64,000 nucleotides of DNA from Voacanga thouarsii (Eukaryota; Streptophyta; Magnoliopsida; Gentianales; Apocynaceae): contig JANUWF010003375.1 in NCBI GenBank assembly GCA_026120185.1, forward strand, positions 2,995,736 to 3,059,735, written 5' to 3'. The translations under genes and the position numbers were made by a program. The first letter of the stretch is position 1; every line of letters starts with the position of its first letter. Shown here piece after piece: positions 1 through 10,989 of this stretch. The notes under the pieces were generated by a model. The model had not been told where the DNA came from. It did no database searches and saw only the letters and a program-made list of their open reading frames with translations.

Positions 1-518
1 GAGTTCTTGGAGTAAGACGCATTTTGGGTGGTGTGACTAATGTCCTAAAGATGCGCGAAATCTAATTTTTTTAAGCCAATAGGATTCTAATTATTGTGAT
101 TTTTAATTGAGATGGAGTTTTAAAATCACACATGGTTAGAATATCCTAATATAATGAGCAAAGGATGGACTACAATATTTATCTGAAAGAAGTACCTCGA
201 TATCTTGGAAGGAGAGTGCCCAATGACTTTCAGGGGCAGATAGTAGTATGAGGATAAATCTTGCAAAGATGAGAAAAGATCGAGGCTTTCTCCTGTGAGT
301 CATAGGATCATGTTGGACTCAGGACAGTTACATGTTCATTGACCAAGTCGAATAAGGAATTATTGGAATTATTGGGATCATGGTGATTTGGATATGTAGT
401 TGGACATCAATGAAATTTTGGTAATTATGAAAGTCGGAGGAGTCAAAAGGATTGTAACTTTGATGTTGGTGCATGTCCTGGAGGCTGGCGAAGGTGAAAT
501 ACAAGCCAAAGTAGAGAT
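1..518 (+). other. Probable 3' internal remnant of an LTR retroelement
   Basis: No reading frame survives. The segment ends in a purine-rich stretch (about 497-518, ending AAAGTAGAGAT) placed directly before a TGTTGG start, which is the layout of a polypurine tract followed by a 3' LTR. No protein domain could be recognised in any frame, so the superfamily is not assigned. It could equally be unrelated spacer. Confidence 0.3.
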
Positions 519-959
519 TGTTGGTTTTTATCTTATATTTATAATCAGACTAGGATAAAATAGTTTAGTTGAAAAGATATTTCTAATATATTTAGAATTG
601 AGAAGTTATTATTATCTTATAAACATTAGAATTTGGAAGTTAATCTTATTACATCCCATATTGATTAGAAATTTATGATTTATTGCCTATATATAGGTGG
701 AGTCATAAGTTTTTAGGAGTCCTGATTTGTTTTGGTATATCCAATGTTATAACACATACAGGTGTAAGTTAGATGAGCGTATGAATGGTATAATACCTTA
801 TGTAAACCTCTTAGCTGTTAATAAAGTGTTTCGTAATCTTTGTTATGGATATAAGCTTAGTTGGATAAGTCGAACCATATAAATCTTTTATACCTTATCT
901 TATTCTTCATATTCGTTTTTCTATTATTGTCAACTATCTAGATTTAGATTTTTTTAACA
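519..959 (+). repeat. LTR-like sequence, 441 bp
   Basis: It begins TGTTGG and ends TTAACA, so it has the TG...CA terminal form of an LTR. Inside are a TATA-like CCTATATATAGG near 688 and an AATAAA signal near 820, in the order expected for promoter and poly(A) signal on the plus strand. A purine-rich tract sits just upstream. No second LTR and no target-site duplication could be checked because the window starts at base 1. Assignment as a 3' LTR is inference. Confidence 0.4.
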
Positions 960-1244
960 TGAACTCATATCATAAAATCTATAAATTCTTATACATTGTC
1001 ACAAGCGCGCTAGGACTGCCAAGAAAATTTTCAGTTGCTAAACCTTATCAATTACGAAGATTAATTTAGAGGCACTTTCTTTCTCTTTCATCATAGACGA
1101 CAATGCAAAGGAAACATGAAAAAAAATCTCAATTGCATGCAGAAACTCGCGATTATAAAGGTTTGACTCTATTCTGTGGTAATACAATAAGAGACGTAAA
1201 CTCATGCTTGCAAGGCTGGCTAGAACTTTAGACATTTTTGCCGT
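960..1244. other. Spacer with a 78-codon open frame, no recognised gene
   Basis: A minus-strand open frame (1274 to 1038) overlaps this stretch. Its product is rich in Ser, Leu and Met and matches no family I recognise. It lies next to the duplicated exon-like module and could be intron or an extra exon of the same decayed gene. No start context or domain supports calling it a gene. Confidence 0.25.
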
Positions 1245-1521
1245 CAAGGAAACAGGTATATTTAGCGAAAACATGCGGAAAAGTTACATACCTACAATAT
1301 GATCCTGTCTGGCAAGAAACTGCAGCGCTGCTGCGAGGTTTCTTCTCTGCACTCAGTGAATGATATATAGTAAGAGAAAGAAACTACTGATATTTACTCC
1401 CTCAAGGTAAACAAGTATACATAGAAAACACGCAGGAAAGATAGATACCTAGACGTATGAACTGCAAATTTCCAGGAAACTTCTGCTTCGGAGAGACGTA
1501 TCTTCTCTGCATCAGAACAAG
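1245..1521 (-). pseudogene. Tandemly duplicated exon-like module (two copies)
   Basis: Two similar segments, 1245-1360 and 1401-1521, lie about 157 bp apart. On the minus strand each has a TGCAG acceptor, a short open exon (1506-1449, 58 nt; 1346-1292, 55 nt) and a GTAT-type donor, followed by a similar intron start. In one shared frame both exons read an AEK...S.A..VS pattern, which suggests exon duplication rather than chance. The protein is not recognised. It may be a relic of a host gene or of a captured gene fragment. Splice sites are judged by eye only. Confidence 0.35.
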
Positions 1522-4500
1522 GAATACTTCAGATTAAAGATCATCCAATATTGAAGAATCTGTTCCTCAAGATGATACAAGAATCTCTTTGTCACTTAAA
1601 ATTCTCCTTGATATATTTTCCAAATGAATGGATAAGATGGCATCGCATTCTGAGTTAGTATATAATTAATTAGAGGGAAATATTAATAACTAAACAAATA
1701 TTTATAGAACAATAAGCCGGTGCATATTTGTTAATCAATTATTAATAACGAGAATACGACAGTAGAATCATACACCGTATCAGCGTGCTACGAGAAGTGC
1801 CTGGTTGTACTGCAAGAAAGAGTGTATGGGCTAAAGAGATTATGCGAGAGAAATATCAAGAGGAAGAAGCTAGTAGCTACCATGTGTAGATTGATCAGTG
1901 ACATATATAGAAAGCGAACTTCTGAAAACTTCAGTGAGAAAAGATTTAAAGAAGGAGAATGCAGAAAGCAAAAATTTGTTGGAGGCTTTGGTGTTTCTTA
2001 TATCTTCGGATTCAGCGATCAGGCTCTGCACTTTCTTCTAACTTTCGGCAAAGCCGGAAATGGAGACAAAGTTCAAGTAAATAGCTTTTATGGAAATTTT
2101 TATTCAAGTTGATTTTTTTTTTTTTACGTAACTTTTAATTTGGAAAACTATGTTGAGAAGTAAGGTATCGAGAAGTTAGCCGGAATTGACAGATAGGTAA
2201 CCCAGAATAAAAAATGGCCATTCAAGGAAGGGATGAACATCCTTGCCTAGTATAGGTTAGGATTCAATTTCCTTCTTCTTTTCGTTCTATTATAATAATA
2301 ATAATTATTATTATTAGGAAAGATTTAAATCGATACCCCTCTTAATGAAATTCACATTCTTATTTATTTATGTCTATTAGTTAAGCAAAAATATCTTTTT
2401 CTATTCATATTTCCAATTAACTATATAATTAATTTTTTGTTTATAGATTAATTACTTTAATAACAAATAATTAATAGAAATTTAATCATTAGTAATTATA
2501 TTTTTTTCTTTTGATGTATATCATCGCAATAGTCTCTTTTTTTTTTTTTTGTCTTTGATGAAATTCTTTATTTTATTAATATTTTAATCTATTATGTAAA
2601 AATATATAATTTTAAGAAAAATAAATCAATTATTTTTTAGTAAAATAAAACTCTAAATTATTATTACCATATACTTTTGCAAGTTTCACAAAATAAAAAA
2701 TAAAGTTTTCAATATATAATAAATATATGAAATTTTTTGTAATTTTATTAATATTTCAGAATAACTTTATATTTAAATTTTAATCATTGTAATATTTTTT
2801 AAGAAGTTCAAGTATCAAGTTCCCTTATGTAATTTTTATTTTGTTAACTAAAAAAATTTGTATTTCAAAATTAAAATAGAAATGATTTAAATTGAAATGT
2901 GAATATTAAACATTTATGTAATTAATTATTTTTTTATTTAATTAAAATTATAACGTAACAATAAATAGTTTGAAGGTTTTCAGTATGAGTTATTGAATTT
3001 TTTTTTGGGTACTCTTTTTGTGAGAAGGACAATATTGCCGAAGGGAAAGGCATTTTCAGGGCTCTGCGGCATATCCACTTAATCTTTCTTTCCAGATGAG
3101 GGAGGGAAATCTTTCTCCCATTATAGGCATCCAAATTTCAATTCATTGAGGAAAAGCCATCCCAACAATATTTGATCTTATAGCATTCCGTTAGATGCGA
3201 ATATATTTATAACTATTGATAATTCTCAGACATTACGAATCATTGACTTTTATGACTAATCAACAATTTGAAGGCTCATAAAAAGATCAACAACACATGT
3301 TACATATGGGACAAGGCTCTTATCTAATTTTAATAATTTTTTAAACATAATTCTTTTACATATGATAAATAATTATTTAAGACAATTTTTCTTCGAAACC
3401 TTTAATATAAAATATTGATATTTTTATTTTATTCTATTTTAGGGAAGAGAATTGAGGAAGGGGATGGAGCATTTGACCACAAACTTAATATATCATAGCA
3501 CACCTAAGAAATTTATAAAATACAATTGGTCATATTTTTCACTTTTTTTCTTAATATTGTTTACCATCTTACAATAAAATTTACTATGCATAACACTGGT
3601 CTTTAGGCTAATTTTCCATATATTATGGCAGAGAATTTTTAATCAATCTTTTTTGAGACGTCCACAACTCAAACATAGTTTTCTATAAGGATGAAAAATT
3701 CAAATCTTGTTTCAGTTACATCATTCAAAAGTTAATCGTTTCAAATAAGCCGCTTAAAGCAAAAACCCATCCCAATTAAACCCTTCTGCTAGGATTAAAC
3801 CAAAATTTTGTTGTTGGTTGGATTTAGGATGTCTATATATCTTAACGGTAAATGCTTCAAACTTTTTTTTTTTTTTTGGGTCGGAAAAAAAAGATCAAAC
3901 TTTGTATTTGAAAGATAAATAGGATACCTGTATTCTTTGTTTTATTTTAATAAAATTTCCACCCTTTTGGTGTGGTTTAAAAAAAAAAAAATGTATAGGA
4001 AGGCCAATCTTTATTAATTCCTCTCCCAGTTAATTTTAATAAATTGGAATTTATCACACATTTGTATTTAACTAAAGACCTCTTAATCAATGTTTATTTG
4101 ATGATGTGGAAGTTTGAAAATTAAAATTTGAACATTTAAGGAAATTTAAATTTTGAAAATTGAATTTCGAAATATGAAGTTTGAATATGAAAATGGATTA
4201 TTTTTATATTTTATTTTATTATTTTTACATTAAATAATAATAGTAAGATAAATATTAACATATTTAGATTTTATGAATTTTTATCAATTAAATGATAATA
4301 AAAAATATATTATTAAACATGATGCAGTAACACTATTCCTTATCTCATACATTTCTATATTTGGATAAGGAGTACAATTCTTATTCAAAATCAAAATTTT
4401 ACTTTAATACAAATATATTATTATTATTTTAATTATCTACTCACAATATATTATACTTTCTCTTACTTTAAAACCTATCTTATCATACATATTTAATAAT

Positions 4501-4540
4501 TTTTTTTATAAAAACTCAATAAATCATTATCTATTTCTGG
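1522..4540. other. AT-rich spacer without recognised genes
   Basis: A 96-codon open frame (1822-2112, plus) and a 66-codon frame (3134-2934, minus) lie here, but neither shows a domain, conserved motif or convincing start context. The rest is homopolymer A/T runs and simple AT-rich sequence, including a small AAT/ATT palindrome near 2290-2320. I see no transposon coding sequence and no RNA gene. Confidence 0.5.
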
Positions 4541-4546
4541 GCCGCA

Positions 4547-4567
4547 CAAGTTGCGTACGGCAACTTG
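4547..4567. repeat. Perfect short hairpin
   Basis: An 8-bp inverted repeat, CAAGTTGC and GCAACTTG, is separated by the 5-base loop GTACG. It sits in a locally GC-rich patch inside AT-rich DNA and just upstream of two tandem-repeat arrays. Such a hairpin could be a subterminal structure of a small non-autonomous element, but no terminal repeats or target duplications were found to define one. Confidence 0.6.
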
Positions 4568-4688
4568 CGAGGTAATTTTACAGCCCAAATCGAAAACGGT
4601 AAAAATTTAATGTTCGAAAAGATGGTCGCATGTAAATTTTTTTTTAGTAGAATGACGTCATTTTGAATGGTCAAAACAATATCGTTTT

Positions 4689-4751
4689 AATGTTCATGTA
4701 ATTGTGTGAAATGTTCATGTAATTATGTGAAATGTTTATGTAATCGTGTGA
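4689..4751. repeat. 21-bp tandem repeat, 3 copies
   Basis: Three head-to-tail 21-bp units (4689-4709, 4710-4730, 4731-4751) read AATGTTCATGTAATTGTGTG followed by A, with only two or three substitutions between units. The array lies between the GC-rich hairpin and a 71-bp tandem array, so the three may belong to one repetitive element. Confidence 0.9.
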
Positions 4752-4790
4752 ATGTATTCAAATGACCGCGCCATAATTTGTACGGCTCCG

Positions 4791-5062
4791 GATCCTATCT
4801 ATTTTTACTTAATTAAATAAATATTCAAAACATGTATTGCATTCGTACCATACGACCCCCGAATCCTATTTATTTATACTTAATTAAATAAATATTCCAA
4901 AACATGTATTGCATCCGTACCACATAACCCCGAATCTATCTATTTATACTTAATTAAATAAATATTAAAAACATGTATTGTATTCGTACCACACGACCCC
5001 GAATCCTATCTATTTATACTTAATTAAATAAATATTCAAAATATGTATTGCATCCTTACATA
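4791..5062. repeat. 71-bp tandem repeat, about 4 copies
   Basis: Units begin near 4792, 4863, 4934 and 5003 (periods 71, 71 and 69 bp). Each contains CTATTTATACTTAATTAAAT, a CATGTATTGCATYCGTACCA segment and an ACGACCCC boundary. Copies are highly similar with single-base indels. This is a short minisatellite. Whether it belongs to a larger satellite or to the body of a transposon cannot be decided here. Confidence 0.9.
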
Positions 5063-6068
5063 GGAGGGCCTAGCTCAAGCCTTTTGGTGTAAGCAACCAA
5101 AAGCAAAAGCAAGTGCAGCTTATAAATGTCCTGTTGCGTCTTGGGATACGTAGGTATGTCAGTAGGTGTGAATGCAAGAGAATGAGTATGGTAATGGCTA
5201 CAGATTTAGCAAAAAAAAAAAAAAAAAAAGGTAATGGCTACAGGTCTTCGCCAATGTTCGTGTCGCTCGGTCAAATTCTTTTGTGTTTTCTTATAAATAT
5301 TCTAATTGTTTTAACAAAAATATATTTATCTATTTTTAAAAAAAAATCACTTTAATCCCACATATATAGAACGTGGATCCCAGGGAATAAACTAGAATTG
5401 TTCGTTTGCAGGCTAACCCAACCCCATCCACAGAACAACAAAAGTTGAAAAACAAGTGCAGGAATGATGAGAATGAGAATTCAAATAAAGAACCAAATGA
5501 TACTTGCCTTGTCACCGAGTCAGTAGCAAAAGCTCTCTCTCTCTTTCTCTCTCCGAGTGGTTTCCGCAATTAGAATTGTGTGTTTGGCCAAAAAGCTAGA
5601 ATCGCCATGAATTGATAATCATAAAGTGGACATTAGCTAACAGAATATGGTGGAAGAATAAATGGAAAGCTAAACGTAAAAGTAAAAACGGTCAATTGAG
5701 AAGCAGCATTTACCAAAGTTTTTATGCCATATCAGCACCGACGAATCACTTTATCTTCGTTACTACGATTTGGATTGCTTGCTCTGAAAGTGTTTTCGCT
5801 CTTTCCCTGTGAAGCTTGAAAATGAAATGAAATTAAATAGGAGAGTGATGGTGCCTCATCTAGTCGCTCGTAAGTCAAGATCACACTTCCATAACGAAAT
5901 TTCTTGGAAAGTCACATATCATTTATAGTATTAAGAAAAGCTGAAGATGCTTGGCATGCTTTCTTATGTAAACGTACCTTTATTTTTTTTTTTTCATGGA
6001 CGGAATTTAGAGAGGAATAGGTATTCGGTTTCAAAATTTTCAAAAATTATTATTTTGTAAAATTGAGA

Positions 6069-6072
<4 letters not shown>
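5063..6072. other. Spacer, no gene supported
   Basis: Open frames of 66-80 codons occur (5113-5355 plus, 5569-5336 minus, 5612-5812 plus) without any recognisable domain. A CT-rich run near 5533-5556 with downstream GAGT sequence could be a 5' UTR-like element on the minus strand, but no supporting coding sequence follows. Confidence 0.4.

Positions 6073-6105
<33 letters not shown>
6073..6105. repeat. (AT)n microsatellite
   Basis: About 16 uninterrupted AT dinucleotides lie immediately outside the Stowaway MITE. Likely polymorphic in length. Confidence 0.95.
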
Positions 6106-6108
<3 letters not shown>

Positions 6109-6119
6109 TTTACCTTTTA

Positions 6120-6407
6120 CTACTTCCATTTTACAAAATAAATCGTTTTAGACTTATACACAAGAATTAAAAATCTTAAATTTTAGACAATTTTAAAACT
6201 AAATTTTTTAAAATATCCCTAATTAAGTCTTTATCTTTTTTGGTAATTAGAAAGAGTTAGGTCATAGTTAGTGGAAAGAGAGAGATTGGAGGGAAGGGTA
6301 TAATAGAAAAAAAAAACAATAAATACTTATAAAATTTTATAAAACGGTCTATATTATAAAAAAAAAATTTCAAGTTTAAAACGACTTGTATGGTAAAACG
6401 GAGATAG
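6120..6407. mobile_element. Stowaway-type MITE (Tc1/mariner), 288 bp
   Basis: The left end reads CTACTTCCATTTTAC and the right end, read on the minus strand, CTATCTCCGTTTTAC. Both match the CTCCCTCCGT-type terminal repeat of plant Stowaway elements. Both ends are flanked by TA (6118-6119 and 6408-6409), the expected target duplication. The inverted similarity continues inward (AATCGTTTTAGACTT against the complement of AAGTTTAAAACGACTT). There is no coding capacity, so movement would need a mariner-like transposase from elsewhere. Confidence 0.8.
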
Positions 6408-6868
6408 TATCATTTTAAAAATTATTAAAAATTTCTAACATTGTCGTCGACCTTCTTTTTATTTCCTTCGAGTTTGTCTTTCAAGTCTAAGATGTTAATT
6501 CTGTCCCAAGGCTTTTTTCCCCGCTCTCTCTCTAAAAGAAACATAATGCACTAGATTAAAATTGAATGAGCTGTTATGAAATTGGAGTTCATTATTTTAT
6601 GGGGGGAAAAAAAGTTGGTTGAATAATGGACACTCAACTAGAAGTTGAACACCAAAATATTTATATATCCTTCCCTAGTTCGATTCGATCGAGATCAAAC
6701 CTCCCTTCTGCAAGTCCAAGTGTTAGATGATCACTTGAAATCACTGTTGCCAAAAGTCCAAATATAGGTATACGGAGAAGGGGGAAAATGAGGCGATTGA
6801 CAAAGTTAATGTTGCAGGGTTAGGGACCTGGGTTAGCAGCAAAACGTTCTTGAAAGCAACCGTTAAGG
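6408..6868. other. Spacer, nothing recognised
   Basis: AT-rich sequence without a long open frame, repeat or recognisable transposon end. A short G-run lies near 6601. Confidence 0.5.
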
Positions 6869-6951
6869 CAGGGATGGAGACAGAACTTTTATTTTGAGGG
6901 GGTGAGAATTTATAATTTTAACCTTAACTTAATAAATATGTAAAATAAACT

Positions 6952-6954
<3 letters not shown>

Positions 6955-6986
<32 letters not shown>
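6955..6986. repeat. (TA)n microsatellite
   Basis: About 16 TA dinucleotides inside the putative hAT-type element, shortly after its left end. Confidence 0.95.
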
Positions 6987-6991
<5 letters not shown>

Positions 6992-7989
6992 TATTCGATT
7001 TTTAATTTCATATTTAAAAATAATATCTCTAAAAATAAAATGAAGAATATATAAAAACTTACACTTTAGTAAAAGTAGACATTTTATACTGTGTTTTTTC
7101 GCCTTTTTTTATAATCAAAATTATCTATAATTAAATCACTATCAAAACTTTTAATAATATCTTTATCAATATGTGTGAGTAAAGAATTTGCATGAAAATC
7201 ATTTTCCATTTTATTCCTTAATATACTCTTGATAATTTGTTAAGATAAAAAATAGGTACAATTTCTAAAATTACAAGAAAGATAAAAATTATTCTTTTAT
7301 AAATAAAAGTTCATAATACATTTTACATTATCTAATTTATGACCAAAAAAATTTGAATTCTTAGACTTTAAATTAGAAATGGATCACTAAATAAAAGGAT
7401 CTTCATTAAAAAGTATTTGTACCCATACAAATATTAAAAAATAAACAACACGAAAAAAGTTAAGTAAAATTCTAATTCTATTTTTTTATATATAATATGC
7501 AATCAACTCAAAATTTAATATGAAGTCTAAAAGGTATATAATATAATATAATTACTCCTTACAATTAACACATTTTTCAATTTCAATTTTAAATAAGAAT
7601 CAATCGATAATGTAAATAAAAAATTATAAACAAATTATATTACAAAATTATTCATGTAAATAAGAAAAAAAATTAAACAATTAATACTAAAACAGAGAAA
7701 ATAATAATATACAAAATAAAATTAAAAAATACATTAACATACTTATGAGTGCTTAATGGTAGTTGGTGTTCTCTTTAATAAAGAATTGAGGGAATTAAAT
7801 TTTAAATTAAAAAATGTAAACTAATACAATAGAAGAGACAAAAATGGTAATTGCTAAAAGTGTAGATAAAATAAATTTCTGTAAGAGAATGGTTATTATA
7901 AATAGTATAGACAATATAGAGTAATCAAATCTTGAATTTGATATTTTTTTAAGAAACATTTATTGATATGATCTTGTGGTTGATTTCAT

Positions 7990-9080
7990 AAAAAATTTCG
8001 TGGCCAAATTTGGGATAAAATTCAAGACCCAAGTAAAAGCTCAAAACAGTGAATTTTGTAAAGAAACATGACACCCAATTCAAATATTAGGACCCTAAAC
8101 CAAAATAAAGAACTTCGAACATTAGAAATGAGAATCAAGTCATCCAAATCACAACCAAAGACCCTTGATTTAACAAGAAACCAAGAACACTTTGAAGAAG
8201 TTGATTTAGGCAACCAACTTTATCTTCAATAAGAATTTTAGATTATCTATAACTTAAGACCCAAATTAGCAAGCTAATTAATCTATCCTAAAAGGATTTA
8301 TAGACTCAATACATAGGGAAGGATTAGGCCCTAAGAATGGTCTTGATGTTCATAGGATCTACCCAAGAGGAATCACCTCTCAAAAACTCTCAAATGAGAC
8401 TCTTAGATTTCTATCAATGTCCAAAAGCTATTACATTTGAAATGTTATAATGTCATATATATAGACATCTAAACCTAACTAAGGTGAGATGAAATCTCAG
8501 CCATTCAAGCCTTTAAAAGGTCCAAAATATCCCTATTACATAATAAAAGTTGTGAGAATTTAATTGAAAACAAAATAGAACAAAAAATAATAAAATTGAG
8601 CAAATAGGGCATGGCCCGAAGTGACCTGGTGCGTAGGTGTACTAGTGTACCCGGCGCCAGGTGTGTTCTGAACGAAAATTTTGTTCCAATGATGACCTGG
8701 CGCTAGGTGTACTAGTGAACCCGGCGTCAGGTGTGTTTTAGTCTCCTGACAGCCTGTTTTTCTTGTATTTTCAGTTCCTCTTGAGCTCCTTTGGCCCTCC
8801 ATACTAATTGTTGTTTAAGTTTTGATCTTCTTGAGCCTTCTTTGATCCTCCATCGCTTGACAACTTTTTTGAATTTTGATTTGTCTTCTTGAAGGTCTTT
8901 CAAGCTTTTTTTTTTTTGGCACCCACTTCTTTACTATCTTCATATTCCTTGGCTTGGTAACTTATTTGGCTTGAATTCTCCATTAAAAGCCTTCGTAATT
9001 TAAATTCTTCATTGGCACCATAGAATGTAGTTTGAATCTCCATCCCCCTTCTTTAACTTTAGCTTGATGTTTGGGTGGAT
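7990..9080 (-). repeat. LTR-like fragment related to the LTR of gypsy A
   Basis: Layout and wording parallel 13175-13870: phrases such as TTTAACAAGAAACCAAGAAC and AGGCCCTAAG, then a TATA-like ATATATAGACATC region, then the GC-rich CCCGGCGCCAGGTGTG motif repeated near 8654, 8699 and 8720, then CTTCTTGAG-rich sequence. The same order of signals suggests an old solo LTR of one gypsy family, minus orientation. Exact ends were not found. The 80-codon open frame here (8802-8560) is a by-product of the repeat and not a gene. Confidence 0.4.
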
Positions 9081-9375
9081 TCTTATTATTTATTGTTAGA
9101 ATTTTTTTTTGGGTGGGGTGGGGGGGTGGGGAGGCGAGGGGGGAGGAGACTAAAAAATGTAAGGAGAAAAAAAACTATGGTAATATAATATAAGAAAAAA
9201 ATAAAAAATCTTGGGGTGGGGGGCGAGGGCTACCCCCACCTCCCTTCAGTTCCATGTATATATTAAGGATAAATATATAGTTTACAATGAATATTGTATG
9301 TACACCTTATAATGTATTTGATACATTGTATAGTGTATAAAATAATATAATTTATAATATTTTCTATGAGAAATT

Positions 9376-9742
9376 AGCCTATTTGATTCTAAAATTTAAA
9401 ATTTGTAATGTTTTAGTCTCTAATGATTTTTTTTTTTTACCGTTATAGTCTTTAATGAAATTATAACCGATAAAGTGATCTCCAACTCTTTTTTGAATGA
9501 AAAATTTGACCAAAAGGTCATCTTTATTATACATGATCAATCAATTTGCCTATTTTTCACTTAAAAGAAGAACCATGTGCAATGAGAATGACTTTTTTTG
9601 TCAAAATTTATACCGAAAAAGAGAGTTAGAGACCACTTGGCTGGTTATAATTTCTTTTGTGACCATAACGGTAGAAAAAAAATCATTAAAGACTAAACAT
9701 TACAAGTCCCAAACTTTGGGGACTAAATAGACTAATATTGCT
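9376..9742. mobile_element. Foldback MITE, about 367 bp
   Basis: Positions 9376-9494 and the reverse complement of 9742-9625 align nearly end to end. Shared blocks are TAGYCTATTT, TTGTAATGTTTTAGTCT, TAATGATTTTTTTT, TACCGTTATRGTC, GAAATTATAACC and the AAGTGRTCTCYAACTC end. The element is almost all inverted repeat, the usual form of a MITE. The 77-codon frame inside it (9497-9730) is a shadow. Superfamily is unassigned because the exact termini and target duplication are unclear. Confidence 0.75.
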
Positions 9743-9795
9743 ATTTTATGTATAAGTAAATTTTAAAATGTCTCATAAGTGATATAGTGTGTGTG

Positions 9796-9812
9796 TATAT
9801 CAACTGTTAGAA
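9796..9812. repeat. LINE target-site duplication, left copy
   Basis: TATATCAACTGTTAGAA here matches TATATCAATTGTTAGAA at 10303-10319 with one mismatch (C/T). The pair brackets the LINE fragment exactly from its truncated 5' side to the end of its 3' tail. Confidence 0.75.
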
Positions 9813-9816
9813 TGGA

Positions 9817-10302
9817 AAGTTTTGTAGAACAACTGTAAGACTTGTGTTGTTATATAGTATAGAATGTTGGATGGCTAAAAGTTGTCATATTTATAAGATA
9901 AAGGTAGTTGGGATGCGTATGTTAAGGTGAATATATGAACATACTAAAAAAGATAGAGTAAGGAACGAGATCATTTAGGAAAAAGTGAGAGTGTCATCTA
10001 TTGAAGATAAGATCAGAGAAAACTATTTGTATTGGTTTGGATATATATAAAGAAGACTAAGGGGTGTCCCTATTAGGAGAATTGAGGGATAGATGCATGA
10101 TAGGTTAAATAGAGTAAAGGTAGGCCTTAAAAGGTATAGATAGATGTGATTAAAAGAGATGTCTCTATTGGATTTGGATGAGAGTATAATAGTAGATAGA
10201 AAGAAGTGGGAGGAGAAGATTCATATGGATGACTATACATAGCCTTATATTAGTTCATGCAATCGACTCTAAATTTTTTGGGACTAAGATTTAGTTGTTA
10301 TA
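9817..10302 (+). pseudogene. 5'-truncated RTE-like LINE, 3' end of ORF2
   Basis: Read from 9817 the frame gives the C-terminal region of a plant LINE ORF2 product, a reverse transcriptase made in the cytoplasm and used for target-primed insertion. Recognisable pieces are a YSIECWM block, then RVRNEII, EKVRVSSIEDKIREN, YWFGY and a terminal DRKKWEEKIHMDDY. At least six in-frame stops interrupt it, ending at 10242. The 3' tail carries CGACTCTAAATTTTTTGGGA, the conserved tail of plant RTE-type LINEs. Only the last part of the element was copied. Near-perfect 17-bp duplications flank it (9796-9812 and 10303-10319). Confidence 0.8.
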
Positions 10303-10319
10303 TATATCAATTGTTAGAA
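10303..10319. repeat. LINE target-site duplication, right copy
   Basis: This 17-bp copy abuts the 3' tail of the LINE and pairs with 9796-9812. It shows that the truncated fragment is a complete insertion event and not a broken longer copy. Confidence 0.75.
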
Positions 10320-10989
10320 GGTTAACATTTTCTGCTCCATTTCTAATATGGGGTCTAGTGGCTGTCTATAGCGATATATGTATTAAACAAAACAACCAAA
10401 TTTAGTGGGGGTTAGGCAAACCCCTATTTCTTGGGGGAAAACAGATTATAGCATCGTAGAGGCCTTACCTTTTACTAGCCAATGGGTGAAATACTAATTA
10501 ACAAAACAAACCCCTGCTATTGATAACCGCTAAATTCTCTAATTTTGTATAGAATTTTAATGAACTCTTTAGGTTTGTATAGGATTCCAATATGCTTCTA
10601 TTGAAAGTATAAAAAAATTATATGGTCAACAAAAGAGAAAAATGATGCATAGTTCTTGATTATCTTTATTTTAGACATTAGCATGATTTTACCATAGTAA
10701 CATTCATACTTCCAATTCCAAAAATATTTATTTTACAAATTTAAAAGAACATGCACTATACACATTAAATATTATACAAAACTAAGTTAAAGTTATGAAA
10801 GTTGAGATGTATAATACTATACAATAAAACTAAGAACACAACATACTAATATAAGTCATTTACATAATCATAAATGTTCAAGTGATTCTTCTTTTTTTTC
10901 TCAATACCAAAACCTCACGTGAACACTTTTGTGAGATTATTTTTCCTTGGGATATTCATTTGGCCCAATGAGACAACAACCAAGTAATT
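10320..10989. other. Spacer, nothing recognised
   Basis: AT-rich sequence with a GGGGGTTAGGC/CTTGGGGG patch near 10410-10435. No open frame with a domain, no terminal repeats, no RNA gene seen. Confidence 0.5.

Larger units (their letters stand above)
6869..9260. mobile_element. Probable decayed hAT-type non-autonomous element
   Basis: The left end starts CAGGGATGGAGACAG and is followed by a G-rich GAGGGGGTGAGAA. The right end carries the mirror arrangement, a C-rich CTACCCCCACCTCCC followed by CAGTTCCATG. This resembles plant hAT elements with CAGGGGCGGAGC-type ends. Flanks CGTTAAGG (6861-6868) and TATTAAGG (9261-9268) match at 6 of 8 bases, the duplication length expected for hAT. No transposase frame survives. 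Between the ends lie a microsatellite and an LTR-like fragment. Ends are degraded, so this is tentative. Confidence 0.4.

Noticed and set aside
1822..2112. 96-codon open frame on the plus strand
   Set aside because: No domain, no start context, Lys/Arg-rich composition of AT-rich chance frames. It is not part of any element structure I can define.
5336..5569. First exon and GC-AG intron of a minus-strand gene
   Set aside because: An AAG/GCAAGT donor-like site and a CT-rich leader were noticed, but no coding continuation or acceptor with homology could be found.
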